Positions 53,544 through 63,127 of a stretch of DNA of 64,000 bases are shown piece by piece. Below the pieces are notes generated by a model. It saw nothing but the letters and a program-made list of their open reading frames with translations. It made no database searches and was not told the origin of the DNA. Where the stretch lies: contig NZ_OX030782.1 of assembly GCF_943733665.1 (NCBI RefSeq), positions 2,072,501-2,136,500 on the forward strand, read 5' to 3'. The stretch is from Aquimarina sp. Aq107. GTDB taxonomy: Bacteria > Bacteroidota > Bacteroidia > Flavobacteriales > Flavobacteriaceae. Position 1 is the stretch's first letter. Each line of letters starts with the position of its first letter. The position numbers were made by a program, and so were the translations under genes.

Positions 53544-56006
53544 ATGAATTTGAGGCGGTTCTCATATTATCTTTTTTTATTCACTTTATGGTTTTGTTTA
53601 GTTACTAATTCTACTGCACAAACAAATAATCTCATTAAGTTTTCGGATAAACTAGAACAGTTGGAACAAAAATTTGGAATAAGTTTTTCCTACAACCATA
53701 CTTTTTTTGATGGTGTTTTTTTAGAACAAAATATTGATTGTCAAGATATTAAAGATTGTATCTTAGTAATAGAAAAAATGGTCCCTGTAAAATTTACAAA
53801 CCAAAATACTTCTAACTATATAGTATTACCAATAAGAAAGAACATTACATTCGAAGTATTTGATAATGAAAATAATGAACACATATCTTCCCTAGAATAT
53901 CAGATCAATGAAGAACCAATAGAATATCTTCTTGCCGAGGATAATATGTTTATCTTAAATGATATATTCCCTTTAGATTCTATCCATATTCTTAATTATT
54001 CGTATGAGAGTATACGCATAAAAGCCAGTGATTTAATAAGAATAAAAAAAGTAAATTTATTAAAAAAGCAATTTCATCTTAATGAAATTATTTTAAGTGG
54101 TTACCTAACAAAAGGTATTGATGCTAACGTTAGTGACCATAGTTTACAAATTAACACAGAATCCTTAGGTTTATTAGCAGGAGAAACTGATGGCGATATT
54201 TTTAATGTTATAAATAATATTTCTGGAATACATTCTCCAAGTGGGAAATCTGGAAATCTTAATTTTAGAGGGAACACGTATGATCAAAATCTTGTTCAGA
54301 TAGATGACATCCCTATATATCATTCAGGGCATTTTTTAGGAGCAATTTCTCCTTATAATACAGCTGTTATTACTAATGTTGAAGTTCAAAGAAATATGTT
54401 ACCTGTAAAATTTGGTGGTCGTGTTGGAGGACTTATTGATATGACAACAAGTAATAAAATTCCAAATACCACTAAATATGAAGTTGCTATAAATACGCTA
54501 TTTGCAGGAGCAACGGTTAAAGCTAAGCTTATAGAAGATAAGCTATCTTTTTCTGCTGCTTTTAGGACAAGTTACCCAAGTTTTCAATCTCCAAAATTAG
54601 AGGCTATTTCGAACTTAATTTTTCAAGGTAGTAGATTAGAGTCTATTGCAGATGAAGTTAATACTTCTTCAGACTTTAAAATTGATTTTTTAGACATGAA
54701 TGCTAAGTTAAATTATAAGATTAATGATAAACATACAACTTCTTTAAGTTTTATAAATATTCAAAATAACTTATCTGCGGAAATAAAAAACACAGGGAAT
54801 AATGATCAAGTTGATTTTAGAGATTTAGAACTAGATAATTGGGGTGTTACAGGAAAATGGAAAGCTTATTTCTCTGAAAAGCTTACAACTGAATTAAGAG
54901 TTAGTAAATCTAATATGAATCTTATTAGCCTTAGTGAAGGTTTTGTATTAGAAGAAAGATCCAGTAGAGAAAAATTTGATAATGTAATTTCTGATACTCG
55001 GTTAATTACTGAAATTATTTACAATTACAATCAGAATACATCTTTAGAAGCAGGATATACCTTAACCGAGCATAAATTGATTAGTAACGAAATTGAAGAA
55101 GAAAATGGTATCGATTCTGAAAGAAGACAAGATGCCATAGTTCACTCCACCTATGTGTCTCTCCAAAAAAATTGGAATGAAAAATTGAATGTTAACTTTG
55201 GATTTCATAATAATTACTATGCACCTTTAAATAAGTTATACATAAATCCAAGGTTATTGGCGAGTTACTCTATAAATAAAAACTTGTATCTAAAATCTTC
55301 CTTAGGAACATCAAATCAATTCATTCAAAAAAAATTAAATAATGATTTTGATGATTTTAATATTACCAATCAATTATGGTTTTTGCCTAATGATGATATA
55401 ATGACGCAAAAAGGAATACAAACAATGTTAGGTGGTGTTCTTGATAAATCTAAATGGTTAATAGATTTAGAGCTGTATTATAAAAAAACTGAGGGTATCA
55501 CTAATAAGTCTAATGATAATCTTGGAAATATTTCTAGTATTGGAGCAAATATATTTGTAAAAAAAAGATGGCGTAAATTAGAAACCTGGATAAGTTATGC
55601 ATTGAGTAAAACTGAAACCGATTTTAATAATAGGAAAATAGATGCTTTCTTTGATCAAAGGCATATCATAAATCTAACTGGTTTACTAAATCTTAAAAAA
55701 TGGAAATTTGCAATTTCTTGGGGGTATTTTTCTGGAATGCCAGTCATTTTTTCTGAAGAATCAGATTCTGGAAATAATCAAAACCCTATCTCCTCTGATC
55801 GATTTGATGCATTACATCAATTAGATTTTTCTTCTTCATATACATTTTATAATCCATCAAGAAACTTTAAAACTGTTATTGGTTTATCTATCCTTAATGT
55901 ATATGATCAGGATAATACAGTAAACGTTTTTCAAAACACGACAGAAAATACATTTAGAAAGGCAAGTAACTTCTCTCCTAACCTTCAGGTTAATTTATTT
56001 TTTTAA
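53544..56006 (+). CDS. TonB-dependent receptor with an N-terminal STN-like signalling domain
   Basis: An 820-residue outer-membrane receptor. After a signal peptide, residues about 30-93 look like the secretin/TonB short N-terminal domain that talks to FecR (L-E-Q-K-F-G-I-S-F-S-Y-N). A linker domain follows, then the plug (about 205-310: G-L-L-A-G-E-T-D-G-D-I, N-F-R-G-N-T-Y-D-Q-N, V-E-V-Q-R-N) and the barrel ending in aromatic N-L-F-F. The ligand is unknown. No SusD partner is adjacent, so this is not a standard SusCD glycan pair. Confidence 0.88.
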   Translation: MNLRRFSYYLFLFTLWFCLVTNSTAQTNNLIKFSDKLEQLEQKFGISFSYNHTFFDGVFLEQNIDCQDIKDCILVIEKMVPVKFTNQNTSNYIVLPIRKNITFEVFDNENNEHISSLEYQINEEPIEYLLAEDNMFILNDIFPLDSIHILNYSYESIRIKASDLIRIKKVNLLKKQFHLNEIILSGYLTKGIDANVSDHSLQINTESLGLLAGETDGDIFNVINNISGIHSPSGKSGNLNFRGNTYDQNLVQIDDIPIYHSGHFLGAISPYNTAVITNVEVQRNMLPVKFGGRVGGLIDMTTSNKIPNTTKYEVAINTLFAGATVKAKLIEDKLSFSAAFRTSYPSFQSPKLEAISNLIFQGSRLESIADEVNTSSDFKIDFLDMNAKLNYKINDKHTTSLSFINIQNNLSAEIKNTGNNDQVDFRDLELDNWGVTGKWKAYFSEKLTTELRVSKSNMNLISLSEGFVLEERSSREKFDNVISDTRLITEIIYNYNQNTSLEAGYTLTEHKLISNEIEEENGIDSERRQDAIVHSTYVSLQKNWNEKLNVNFGFHNNYYAPLNKLYINPRLLASYSINKNLYLKSSLGTSNQFIQKKLNNDFDDFNITNQLWFLPNDDIMTQKGIQTMLGGVLDKSKWLIDLELYYKKTEGITNKSNDNLGNISSIGANIFVKKRWRKLETWISYALSKTETDFNNRKIDAFFDQRHIINLTGLLNLKKWKFAISWGYFSGMPVIFSEESDSGNNQNPISSDRFDALHQLDFSSSYTFYNPSRNFKTVIGLSILNVYDQDNTVNVFQNTTENTFRKASNFSPNLQVNLFF

Positions 56007-56098
56007 TTACTTAAAACAACATAAGTTACTGATAAACAGTGTTTTGAGTTTAAAAATTTCTAAAAAAAACAATCATATAATATTTTTTTCAAAAAAAA

Positions 56099-56128
56099 GG
56101 TTGGGTAAAAATATGACTCATACGTATT
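56099..56128 (+). promoter_or_regulatory. Candidate ECF sigma promoter, copy 3
   Basis: GGTTGGGTAA (56099-56108), 13 bases, then ACGTATT (56122-56128), 69 bases before the haloperoxidase-like ATG. Together with copies at 50702 and 52557 this makes three identical spacings within 5.5 kb. Confidence 0.75.
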
Positions 56129-56196
56129 ACACATAAACAAGCACATTGTACTTTTTGATAGTGCTTTTATTGTGAAATTTATTAATACCAAAAATT

Positions 56197-57594
56197 ATGA
56201 AAATAAAGAATTTAAAATTTTCAACACTTTTAATAGCAGGGATATTCATTTTTCAATCATGTAGTAAAGATGATGATTTTATAGATGATATAGATTCTCC
56301 TGGCATCGATGTTGAGTTAACGGATGAAACAACAGAACTTATAACAGAATGGAGTAATTTATGGGTTTCAATAGATCAATTTACAGAAAGTATGAGACCA
56401 AATACAGTAACTCGATCTTTAGCGTATATTCATTTAACTGGTTACGAAACAGCTGTTCCTTTTATGGATAATTACTCATCCAATACAGACAGATTTAATA
56501 ACTTCAATATTAACACAAATGCTCTTGAAGATGATGTAGATCTAAAACTTGCTTTAAACACTGCTTATGCATTAGCCATAGATCATTTTATGATTAATTT
56601 AGAAACTGGTGTAAGACAAAGAATTTCTGATTTTCAAGAAGAAAAAGAAGCAGAATTAACCGAAGGACTTTCTGATACTGAAATAGAAAATTCAGAAACT
56701 TGGGGAAGACACGTTGCACAGAGAGTTATCGCTTATAGCGAAACTGATCAAGATGGTGAAGAACAAATACAAAATCCAACTCCTCAAGATTATATAGCTC
56801 CAGTTGGCGTAGGTTTATGGGCTGCTAATGAAAATGAAGATGCATGGTTTCCATATTGGAGAGAAGTTAGAACGTTTGCGATAACACCAGAAGAATCAAG
56901 TAGTGTAGCGTTTTCTTCTGTATTACAGCACAGTACTAATCCATCAAGTGATTATTACCAACAAATGAATGAGGTATATGAAACTACCACTACTGCTGCC
57001 ACTGATAATAATGAAAATTTATGGATCGCAGAATTTTGGGCGGATGATGTTGAAGGTCTTATGATAAGTCCTCCAGGAAGACAGTTTTCTATTGCCAATC
57101 AATTAATAGAGCAAAATGATTTAGCTTATGATAGAGCGTTAGAACTTTTATTAAGACTTGGTTTTGCAATAAATGATGCTGCTGTTTCCGCCTGGGATGA
57201 CAAATACACATATAACATAGAGCGTCCGAGTAATTATATTTGGGAGTATATTGATGAAGATTTTACTTCTAACTTGTCTAAGTTTATAGAAGAAACGAAT
57301 CCAGCTTTCCCAAGTTACCCTTCTGGTCACGCTACTTTTGCAGGTGCAGGTGCTGGAGTATTTATAGCATTCTTTGGATCGGATAGTGTTAATTTTACAG
57401 ATAGAACTTATAGTGACTTTACAGATATAGATTTTAACGGAACGCCAAGAAGTTTTACTTCATTCACTGAAATGGCTACCGAAAATGCTTATTCACGTGT
57501 CCCACTAGGTGTTCATATAGAACAAGATGCAATTGAAGGTTTACGATTAGGTTATGAAATTTCTGATGCAGTAAATAGCATAAACCTGCAATAA
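56197..57594 (+). CDS. Vanadium haloperoxidase / PAP2-type lipoprotein
   Basis: A 465-residue lipoprotein (leader then F-Q-S-C). It carries the complete vanadate/phosphate-binding signature: K336-x6-R343-P344, P-S-G-H with His378, and S433-R434-x5-H440-x3-D444. These match the pattern shared by vanadium haloperoxidases and PAP2 acid phosphatases. An extracytoplasmic lipoprotein of this length fits the vanadium-dependent haloperoxidase family of Bacteroidota better than a lipid phosphatase, but sequence alone does not decide. A candidate ECF promoter ties it to the sigma/FecR/receptor genes. Reaction if a haloperoxidase: halide oxidation with hydrogen peroxide. Confidence 0.85.
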   Translation: MKIKNLKFSTLLIAGIFIFQSCSKDDDFIDDIDSPGIDVELTDETTELITEWSNLWVSIDQFTESMRPNTVTRSLAYIHLTGYETAVPFMDNYSSNTDRFNNFNINTNALEDDVDLKLALNTAYALAIDHFMINLETGVRQRISDFQEEKEAELTEGLSDTEIENSETWGRHVAQRVIAYSETDQDGEEQIQNPTPQDYIAPVGVGLWAANENEDAWFPYWREVRTFAITPEESSSVAFSSVLQHSTNPSSDYYQQMNEVYETTTTAATDNNENLWIAEFWADDVEGLMISPPGRQFSIANQLIEQNDLAYDRALELLLRLGFAINDAAVSAWDDKYTYNIERPSNYIWEYIDEDFTSNLSKFIEETNPAFPSYPSGHATFAGAGAGVFIAFFGSDSVNFTDRTYSDFTDIDFNGTPRSFTSFTEMATENAYSRVPLGVHIEQDAIEGLRLGYEISDAVNSINLQ

Positions 57595-57654
57595 GCAGTT
57601 AATTTTAATTGATTACCCCAAAGCAGATTGATGTTTTTTTTAGAGTTGATTTGG

Positions 57655-57686
57655 TCCTGTAGATGTATTTCTACAGGATTTTTTTT
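57655..57686. terminator. Terminator between convergent genes
   Basis: TCCTGTAGA (57655-57663) pairs with TCTACAGGA (57670-57678) across a six-base loop, followed by a run of eight T. It serves the haloperoxidase transcript and overlaps the last codon of the response-regulator gene on the other strand. Confidence 0.85.
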
Positions 57687-58360
57687 GTGAAATTACTTTT
57701 ATAGGCCCTACCTAAAGGAATTATCTTTTGACCAATTAGATATATCTGATTACCAGAGAATTTTTCAATTTTTGAAGTATTAATAATATAAGATTTGTGT
57801 ACTCTCATAAACTTTTTAGGAGGTAAAAGTTCTTCCCAATAACGTAAAGTCTCCGAAGACACGAGTTTTTTATCTTTTAAATGAATTTCTGTATAATCCG
57901 TGTCGGATATAATATATGTAATGTCGGCAATAAGGATTCGTACATGATCGAAACCAATTTTCGCATAGACTTCCGTAATTTCTTCAGTATTCGTATCTAA
58001 AGAAAACTCTTGCTTTTTACTTTCTACTTTGGAAACAGCTTTTATAAACCTTTGAAAAGAAAACGGTTTTAACAAATAATCCACGACATCAAACTCATAA
58101 CTCTCCAAAGCATAATCCGAAAACGCTGTAGTAAGAATAACTTGAGGTGGATTAGAGAGTGTTTTTAAAAAGTCAATTCCCGAAATCTTAGGTAAATGTA
58201 TGTCTAAAAAAATAACATCTACCTTAGTAGACTTCATTAGTTGCATAGCTTCAATAGCATCTGTAAAGGTTCCCATGAGTTTTAGGGTACCCATATCTTC
58301 TATATACTTTTTTAGAATACGTTGCGCCGGTAATTGATCTTCTATAATGATGCAATTCAT
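57671..58360 (-). CDS. LytTR-family response regulator
   Basis: A 229-residue regulator: receiver domain (1-115) with phosphoacceptor Asp53 in F-L-D-I-H-L-P and the Lys in L-L-K-P-F, and a LytTR DNA-binding domain (about 135-229) with F-M-R-V-H-K-S-Y-I-I. It overlaps the end of the partner kinase gene by four bases (ATGA). Confidence 0.92.
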   Translation of the reverse strand: MNCIIIEDQLPAQRILKKYIEDMGTLKLMGTFTDAIEAMQLMKSTKVDVIFLDIHLPKISGIDFLKTLSNPPQVILTTAFSDYALESYEFDVVDYLLKPFSFQRFIKAVSKVESKKQEFSLDTNTEEITEVYAKIGFDHVRILIADITYIISDTDYTEIHLKDKKLVSSETLRYWEELLPPKKFMRVHKSYIINTSKIEKFSGNQIYLIGQKIIPLGRAYKSNFTKKIL

Positions 58361-59373
58361 GGTTCTTTGGACTTTTTTAGATCGATCATTAACTGAACTT
58401 CATACATATCTTTATCGCTATTAATATGTAATTCATGTGCCTTTGGGTATAATATATCTAATCGTTTTTTTACATTTTCTAAACCAATTCCACTATCTAA
58501 ATTATTAGTATTAGTCTGGTTTTTATATGTATTAGAACAATTAAAATAAAGTATTCCATCACGTGTTACCCTAATATCCATATTTATTATGATCCCATCG
58601 GTCTGACTAGAACTACCGTGTTTTAGAGCATTCTCAACAAAAACGATCAATATCAATGGAGCTATCCAAAAATTTGCTCGTTCAATATCTTTAGATAGCG
58701 TAACTGTGCCTCGCCCTTCTATTTGTAATCGTCCTAAATTGATAAAGTTTTCTAATTGTTCTACTTCTTTAGAAAGAGAAACATATTTTGCTTTACATTC
58801 ATAAAGCATATATCGTAGTACGCCTGATAATTCCAAGATCAATTCTGGTGTACGAGGAGATTTTTCAATTGCATATGAGTATAAATTATTCATATTATTA
58901 AAAAGGAAGTGAGGATTAATCTGTGATTTCAAAAATTGAAGTTCACTCTCTTTTACAGAATCCTTTAATTCTTTAACTTCTCGCTGCTTGATAAGTGCAT
59001 CCCATCCAAATTTAAACCCTGCCAATACAGACAACGTAGGCAATGTACTCATTAGGTTATATATTACGCCTAAAAACTTAGCTCCACGAGTATCCGGAAA
59101 ATATATCTTTTCTAATATAGATTCTTCAACAAAAATTACTCCCGTCACAACTAAACTAAAAAACAAAATAAACTTTAAATATGCTCCAGGATATAAAAAT
59201 CTTGGAAGAAGTACATAATTGATGATAAGACCAGCAGTTACAAAATTCAAAAAAAACACAAATTGATAGAATTGTATTTCTGGATTACGGCGGTCAAAAG
59301 AATAGAAAATAAATACTACAATGTGTAATATCACTTGGAACCAAACCTCTTTATGTAATAGTGTGTTTTTCAC
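58357..59373 (-). CDS. LytS-type sensor histidine kinase
   Basis: A 338-residue kinase with four membrane helices (residues about 12-125) and a His_kinase domain. The phosphoacceptor region is S-Q-I-N-P-H-F-L-F-N (about 150-160), followed by F-V-E-N-A-L-K-H-G and G-I-G-L-E-N-V. The start is GTG at 59371-59373. It is divergent from the TonB-type receptor gene at 59590, which the pair may control. Confidence 0.9.
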   Translation of the reverse strand: MKNTLLHKEVWFQVILHIVVFIFYSFDRRNPEIQFYQFVFFLNFVTAGLIINYVLLPRFLYPGAYLKFILFFSLVVTGVIFVEESILEKIYFPDTRGAKFLGVIYNLMSTLPTLSVLAGFKFGWDALIKQREVKELKDSVKESELQFLKSQINPHFLFNNMNNLYSYAIEKSPRTPELILELSGVLRYMLYECKAKYVSLSKEVEQLENFINLGRLQIEGRGTVTLSKDIERANFWIAPLILIVFVENALKHGSSSQTDGIIINMDIRVTRDGILYFNCSNTYKNQTNTNNLDSGIGLENVKKRLDILYPKAHELHINSDKDMYEVQLMIDLKKSKEP

Positions 59374-59589
59374 AATATCTAAAAACTGTACAACAAATAT
59401 AGTTTATTGATTTTCTAACTATATAATATTGCACCTAATCCACTAAATCAATACCGCAAACGACAAATCTATTGCTGTTAATAACAATCATGTCGTTTAT
59501 AGGATTATAATAGTTGTTTACCCAAGTAAATTTTTAAAAAACAACTCATCTTCTTTCCTTTGAAAAATCAAAATATAATAAAGCATACA

Positions 59590-61953
59590 ATGAACAATCG
59601 GGTTTTTATAATCTTACTTTTTTTTACGGCTACAATCTGGGCCCAAAATAAGGAAATACTAATTTCTGGCACATTAGTGGAAGCAGAAACAGGCCAGCCT
59701 ATACCCTATGCTACGATTGTTCTAAATGACACAAATTCTAAAGCCACTATTTCTGGGGCAATTACTAATGACAATGGAACTTTCGAGATAAACACTACAG
59801 CAGATAATTTCTATATCGAAATCAGCTTTATAGGATTCAAAACGCTTCAACTGCGAACCTTTGAAACAATAGAAAATAGAGTTAGTCTTGGCAAAGTTAA
59901 ACTATATCAAGATAGCGAAACATTGGACGAAGTTGTTGTTCGAGGCGAAGTATCTAAAACAGAATTTAAACTTGATAAACGTGTATTTAATGTCGGAAAA
60001 GATTTAAGTACAGCAGGTGCAAGTGCATTAGAAGTATTAAATAATGTACCTTCTGTGAATGTTAACATCGAGGGAGAGATAAGCCTTCGAGGAACTGGAG
60101 GTGTTCAGATCTTAATAAATGGAAAACCATCAGTCCTAGCAGATGAATCTAGCAATGCCTTAGGAACCATTACTGCTGATATGATTCAAAGTATTGAAGT
60201 AATTACAAATCCTTCTGCTAAGTATGAAGCCTCTGGTACTTCAGGAATATTAAATATCATACTGAAAAAAGAAGAAAAAAAGGGATGGAATGGCTCCATT
60301 TCACTTAATACAGGAATTCCCGATAATCATAATGTAGGGGTTAGTCTTAATCGTAGAACAGAAAAGTTTAATCTATTTACCCAGATCGGTGCAGGCTATC
60401 GATCATTACCAAGAGATAATGAAGCAATCAACCGTAATTTAGAAAATAATGAAGTTATTTTTAGTGAAGGTGAAAATTTTAGAAATGAGACTTTCTTCAA
60501 TATAACTTTAGGAACAGACTATCATCTTAATGAATATAATGTGTTAACACTTTCCGGAAATTTTGCTTATGAAATAGAAGATCAACCTTCTGAAACCAAT
60601 TTCCGCTTTTTTGATGGTGATAATACATTAGTATCACAATGGGTCCGTAATGAAACTACTGATGCAACAAATCCCAAATGGCAGTATGAGTTTAATTGGA
60701 AAAAACAGTTTAAAAACAATAAAGATCACACTTTTCAATTAAGCGCTTTGGGAAGTTTCTTTGGAAAAGACCAATCTTCTTTATTTGCGGATACCACAAT
60801 AGAAGGAGAAAATGTTGACAGTAACCAACGTACTGCTACTGATTATCAACAAGCAGACTTTACGTTTAAGGCGGATTACACAAATCCATTAACTGAGGAA
60901 TACAGTATCGAAACAGGAGCTCAGTATGTTATAAATGATGTAGGTAATGATTTTGAAGTTGAAGATTTAATTGATGGAGAATATGTTATTAATGAAAGTC
61001 TTACCAATGATTTTGAATGGATACAAAAGGTATTAGGTGTTTATGCCACTTTATCATATGAAAATGATATTTGGGGGGTTAAAGGAGGTTTGCGAATAGA
61101 GAATACTGATTTAGAAACATTATTAGCAAATACGAATGAGGGCAGCTCACGAAATTTTACTAATTTTTTTCCAAGTTTTCATACATCTTATAAGATAAGC
61201 GATAAAATTTCACTTCAGGCTGGTTACTCAAAAAGAATTTTTAGACCTCGATTAAGAGATTTAAATCCTTTCTTTAATATCCGAAATAATTTTAATATTA
61301 GAACAGGGAACCCAGAACTACAACCAGAATTCACTAATTCTTATGAACTAACTAGCATATATAAAATAGGAAAAGCTAGTTTGAGTTCTAGCCTTTATCA
61401 TCGTTATACAACAGACGTTGTAGAAAGAGTATCAACGTTTATTGATAATGTAAATTTTAGTACTCCAGAAAATATAGGAACGAATTCATCCATAGGTTTT
61501 GAAACAAATGGGAAATATAGCCCTACGAAATGGTTAACTTTTACAGGAGATTTTAATTTCAACTATTTTGATCGTAAAGGAACTTTTGAAGATCAGGTAT
61601 TTGATTTTAACGGAAATCAATGGTCCACCAGATTAGGTACAAAACTAGGGTTACCTGCTGATATCGATTTAGAAATCAATGGAAATTATCGTTCAGATTT
61701 CGAAACTGTACAAGGAAAACAAAGTGGGTTTGCCTTTCTAGATCTTGGAATGCGTAAAAAAATATTAAAAGGAAAAATAGTTGCTAATCTTGGTATTCGA
61801 GATGTTTTTGCTTCTAGAATTCAGGAAAATTTTGTAAATCAACCTACTTTCGAAACCTATAATTTTGGACAACGTGGACGCTTTTTTACATTTGGATTAA
61901 GCTACGCTTTTGGTAAAGGAGAAGCAGTAACTTATTCTGGACGCAGAAGATAG
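59590..61953 (+). CDS. TonB-dependent receptor / outer-membrane beta-barrel (OMP_b-brl_3 type)
   Basis: A 787-residue outer-membrane protein. I start it at ATG 59590, which gives a clean signal peptide (M-N-N-R-V-F-I-I-L-L ... W-A-Q); the frame can be extended to a TTG at 59560. A CarboxypepD_reg-like domain (about 20-105: G-T-L-V-E-A-E-T-G-Q-P-I-P-Y-A-T) is followed by a plug-like part with L-R-G-T-G-G-V-Q-I-L-I-N-G-K-P and a barrel that ends in aromatic F-G-L-S-Y-A-F. No SusD is adjacent. The substrate is unknown; it shares the intergenic space with the LytS/LytTR pair. Confidence 0.88.
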   Translation: MNNRVFIILLFFTATIWAQNKEILISGTLVEAETGQPIPYATIVLNDTNSKATISGAITNDNGTFEINTTADNFYIEISFIGFKTLQLRTFETIENRVSLGKVKLYQDSETLDEVVVRGEVSKTEFKLDKRVFNVGKDLSTAGASALEVLNNVPSVNVNIEGEISLRGTGGVQILINGKPSVLADESSNALGTITADMIQSIEVITNPSAKYEASGTSGILNIILKKEEKKGWNGSISLNTGIPDNHNVGVSLNRRTEKFNLFTQIGAGYRSLPRDNEAINRNLENNEVIFSEGENFRNETFFNITLGTDYHLNEYNVLTLSGNFAYEIEDQPSETNFRFFDGDNTLVSQWVRNETTDATNPKWQYEFNWKKQFKNNKDHTFQLSALGSFFGKDQSSLFADTTIEGENVDSNQRTATDYQQADFTFKADYTNPLTEEYSIETGAQYVINDVGNDFEVEDLIDGEYVINESLTNDFEWIQKVLGVYATLSYENDIWGVKGGLRIENTDLETLLANTNEGSSRNFTNFFPSFHTSYKISDKISLQAGYSKRIFRPRLRDLNPFFNIRNNFNIRTGNPELQPEFTNSYELTSIYKIGKASLSSSLYHRYTTDVVERVSTFIDNVNFSTPENIGTNSSIGFETNGKYSPTKWLTFTGDFNFNYFDRKGTFEDQVFDFNGNQWSTRLGTKLGLPADIDLEINGNYRSDFETVQGKQSGFAFLDLGMRKKILKGKIVANLGIRDVFASRIQENFVNQPTFETYNFGQRGRFFTFGLSYAFGKGEAVTYSGRRR

Positions 61954-62035
61954 ATATTCCTTTTATTACCTTTAGGAACAGTAATAATTCCAAAAAGAAT
62001 ATAGCTAAAACTTCAGAAAAATAGGTTCCAAAAAG

Positions 62036-62938
62036 TTAGGCAAAACGATTTCTATAATTACTAGGGTTAATTCCCTTAATCCTTTTAAACATACGATTAA
62101 AATACGAACGATTGGTAAAGCCACATGCCAAAAACACTTCTTTTAGGTTATACACTGGATCAGCGAGTAATTGTGTTGCCTTCTGGACACGTTCTTCATT
62201 TATAAAATCAGTAGGAGAAATACCCATTTCCTGTTTAAAAACTTTATAAAAATGACTTTCACTCATACAAGCTTCTTTGCTTAATTCTTTTATTGTTAAC
62301 GGATTGCATATATTATCACGAATGTATTGAACGACATAAGCCAATCGATAATCATTTGATAATTCTTTAGTTTTAGTTCTATAGGTTTTACGAGTATTTA
62401 CCTGTAGAATTCTAATGACTAATTCTTGAATCATATTAGATACAAAAGAATCTTTTGCCGGATGATTTTCTGTGTATAGATACACTAAACGTTGTAAAAT
62501 TCTATAAATACTATGATCATTAGTAAAGTGGAAATTATAATCCATAAGCTTCCACTCCTTTCCATCTGGTTTGGTCATAGATTCATTCATCAAATCTATA
62601 ATATTCTTCAATCGCTCCTCTCCTATTTCCATCGCCAAACAACGTGTCGGGTTATCAACTCTAGCTTCAGGAAAGTCAATACTCATGAGCTCATTAGCAG
62701 GAAGTATTAAAGATTCACCAGGTAAAAACTCGAAGCAAGGGTTATCTCGTAAATGCATCACTTTTTTACCTTTAAACATACTCGCCAGAACCGGAGTTGT
62801 AAATTGAAGTTGTACCATTTCTGCTCTTGAATGTGTTTCAAAAATATGCATAGCAGAATCTTCCAAAACATAAGAAGTTTGATTTTCTACTAAATCAACC
62901 AATTTTCTTGACTCATAAAAAGAATTTGATAGCAGCAT
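62036..62938 (-). CDS. AraC-family transcriptional regulator
   Basis: A 300-residue regulator. Residues about 20-175 match the AraC_N type sensor domain (F-E-F-L-P-G-E-S-L-I-L-P-A-N-E) and residues about 195-298 are the double helix-turn-helix (I-R-D-N-I-C-N-P-L-T-I-K-E-L-S, then F-T-N-R-S-Y-F-N-R-M-F-K). It is divergent from the aldehyde dehydrogenase gene with 189 bases between them, and probably activates it in response to an alcohol or aldehyde. Confidence 0.9.
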   Translation of the reverse strand: MLLSNSFYESRKLVDLVENQTSYVLEDSAMHIFETHSRAEMVQLQFTTPVLASMFKGKKVMHLRDNPCFEFLPGESLILPANELMSIDFPEARVDNPTRCLAMEIGEERLKNIIDLMNESMTKPDGKEWKLMDYNFHFTNDHSIYRILQRLVYLYTENHPAKDSFVSNMIQELVIRILQVNTRKTYRTKTKELSNDYRLAYVVQYIRDNICNPLTIKELSKEACMSESHFYKVFKQEMGISPTDFINEERVQKATQLLADPVYNLKEVFLACGFTNRSYFNRMFKRIKGINPSNYRNRFA

Positions 62939-63127
62939 AATAAATATTGAGTATTTAACAATATTTTAATAATAATAATGATTATATGGAATTAAATATA
63001 CTAATTTTTCATTGATACTTAGTGTTTTAATAGGATTGTTCATAAGGTTCATAGAATCGTTCAAACATTTAGGCTTCCATCCAAGTACCTTGTGAAAAAA
63101 TTCGCAAATAATCTTAATTTTTTTAAT

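Noticed and set aside
59560..59589. TTG start for the receptor
   Set aside because: The ATG at 59590 gives a normal signal peptide; the upstream extension adds polar residues.
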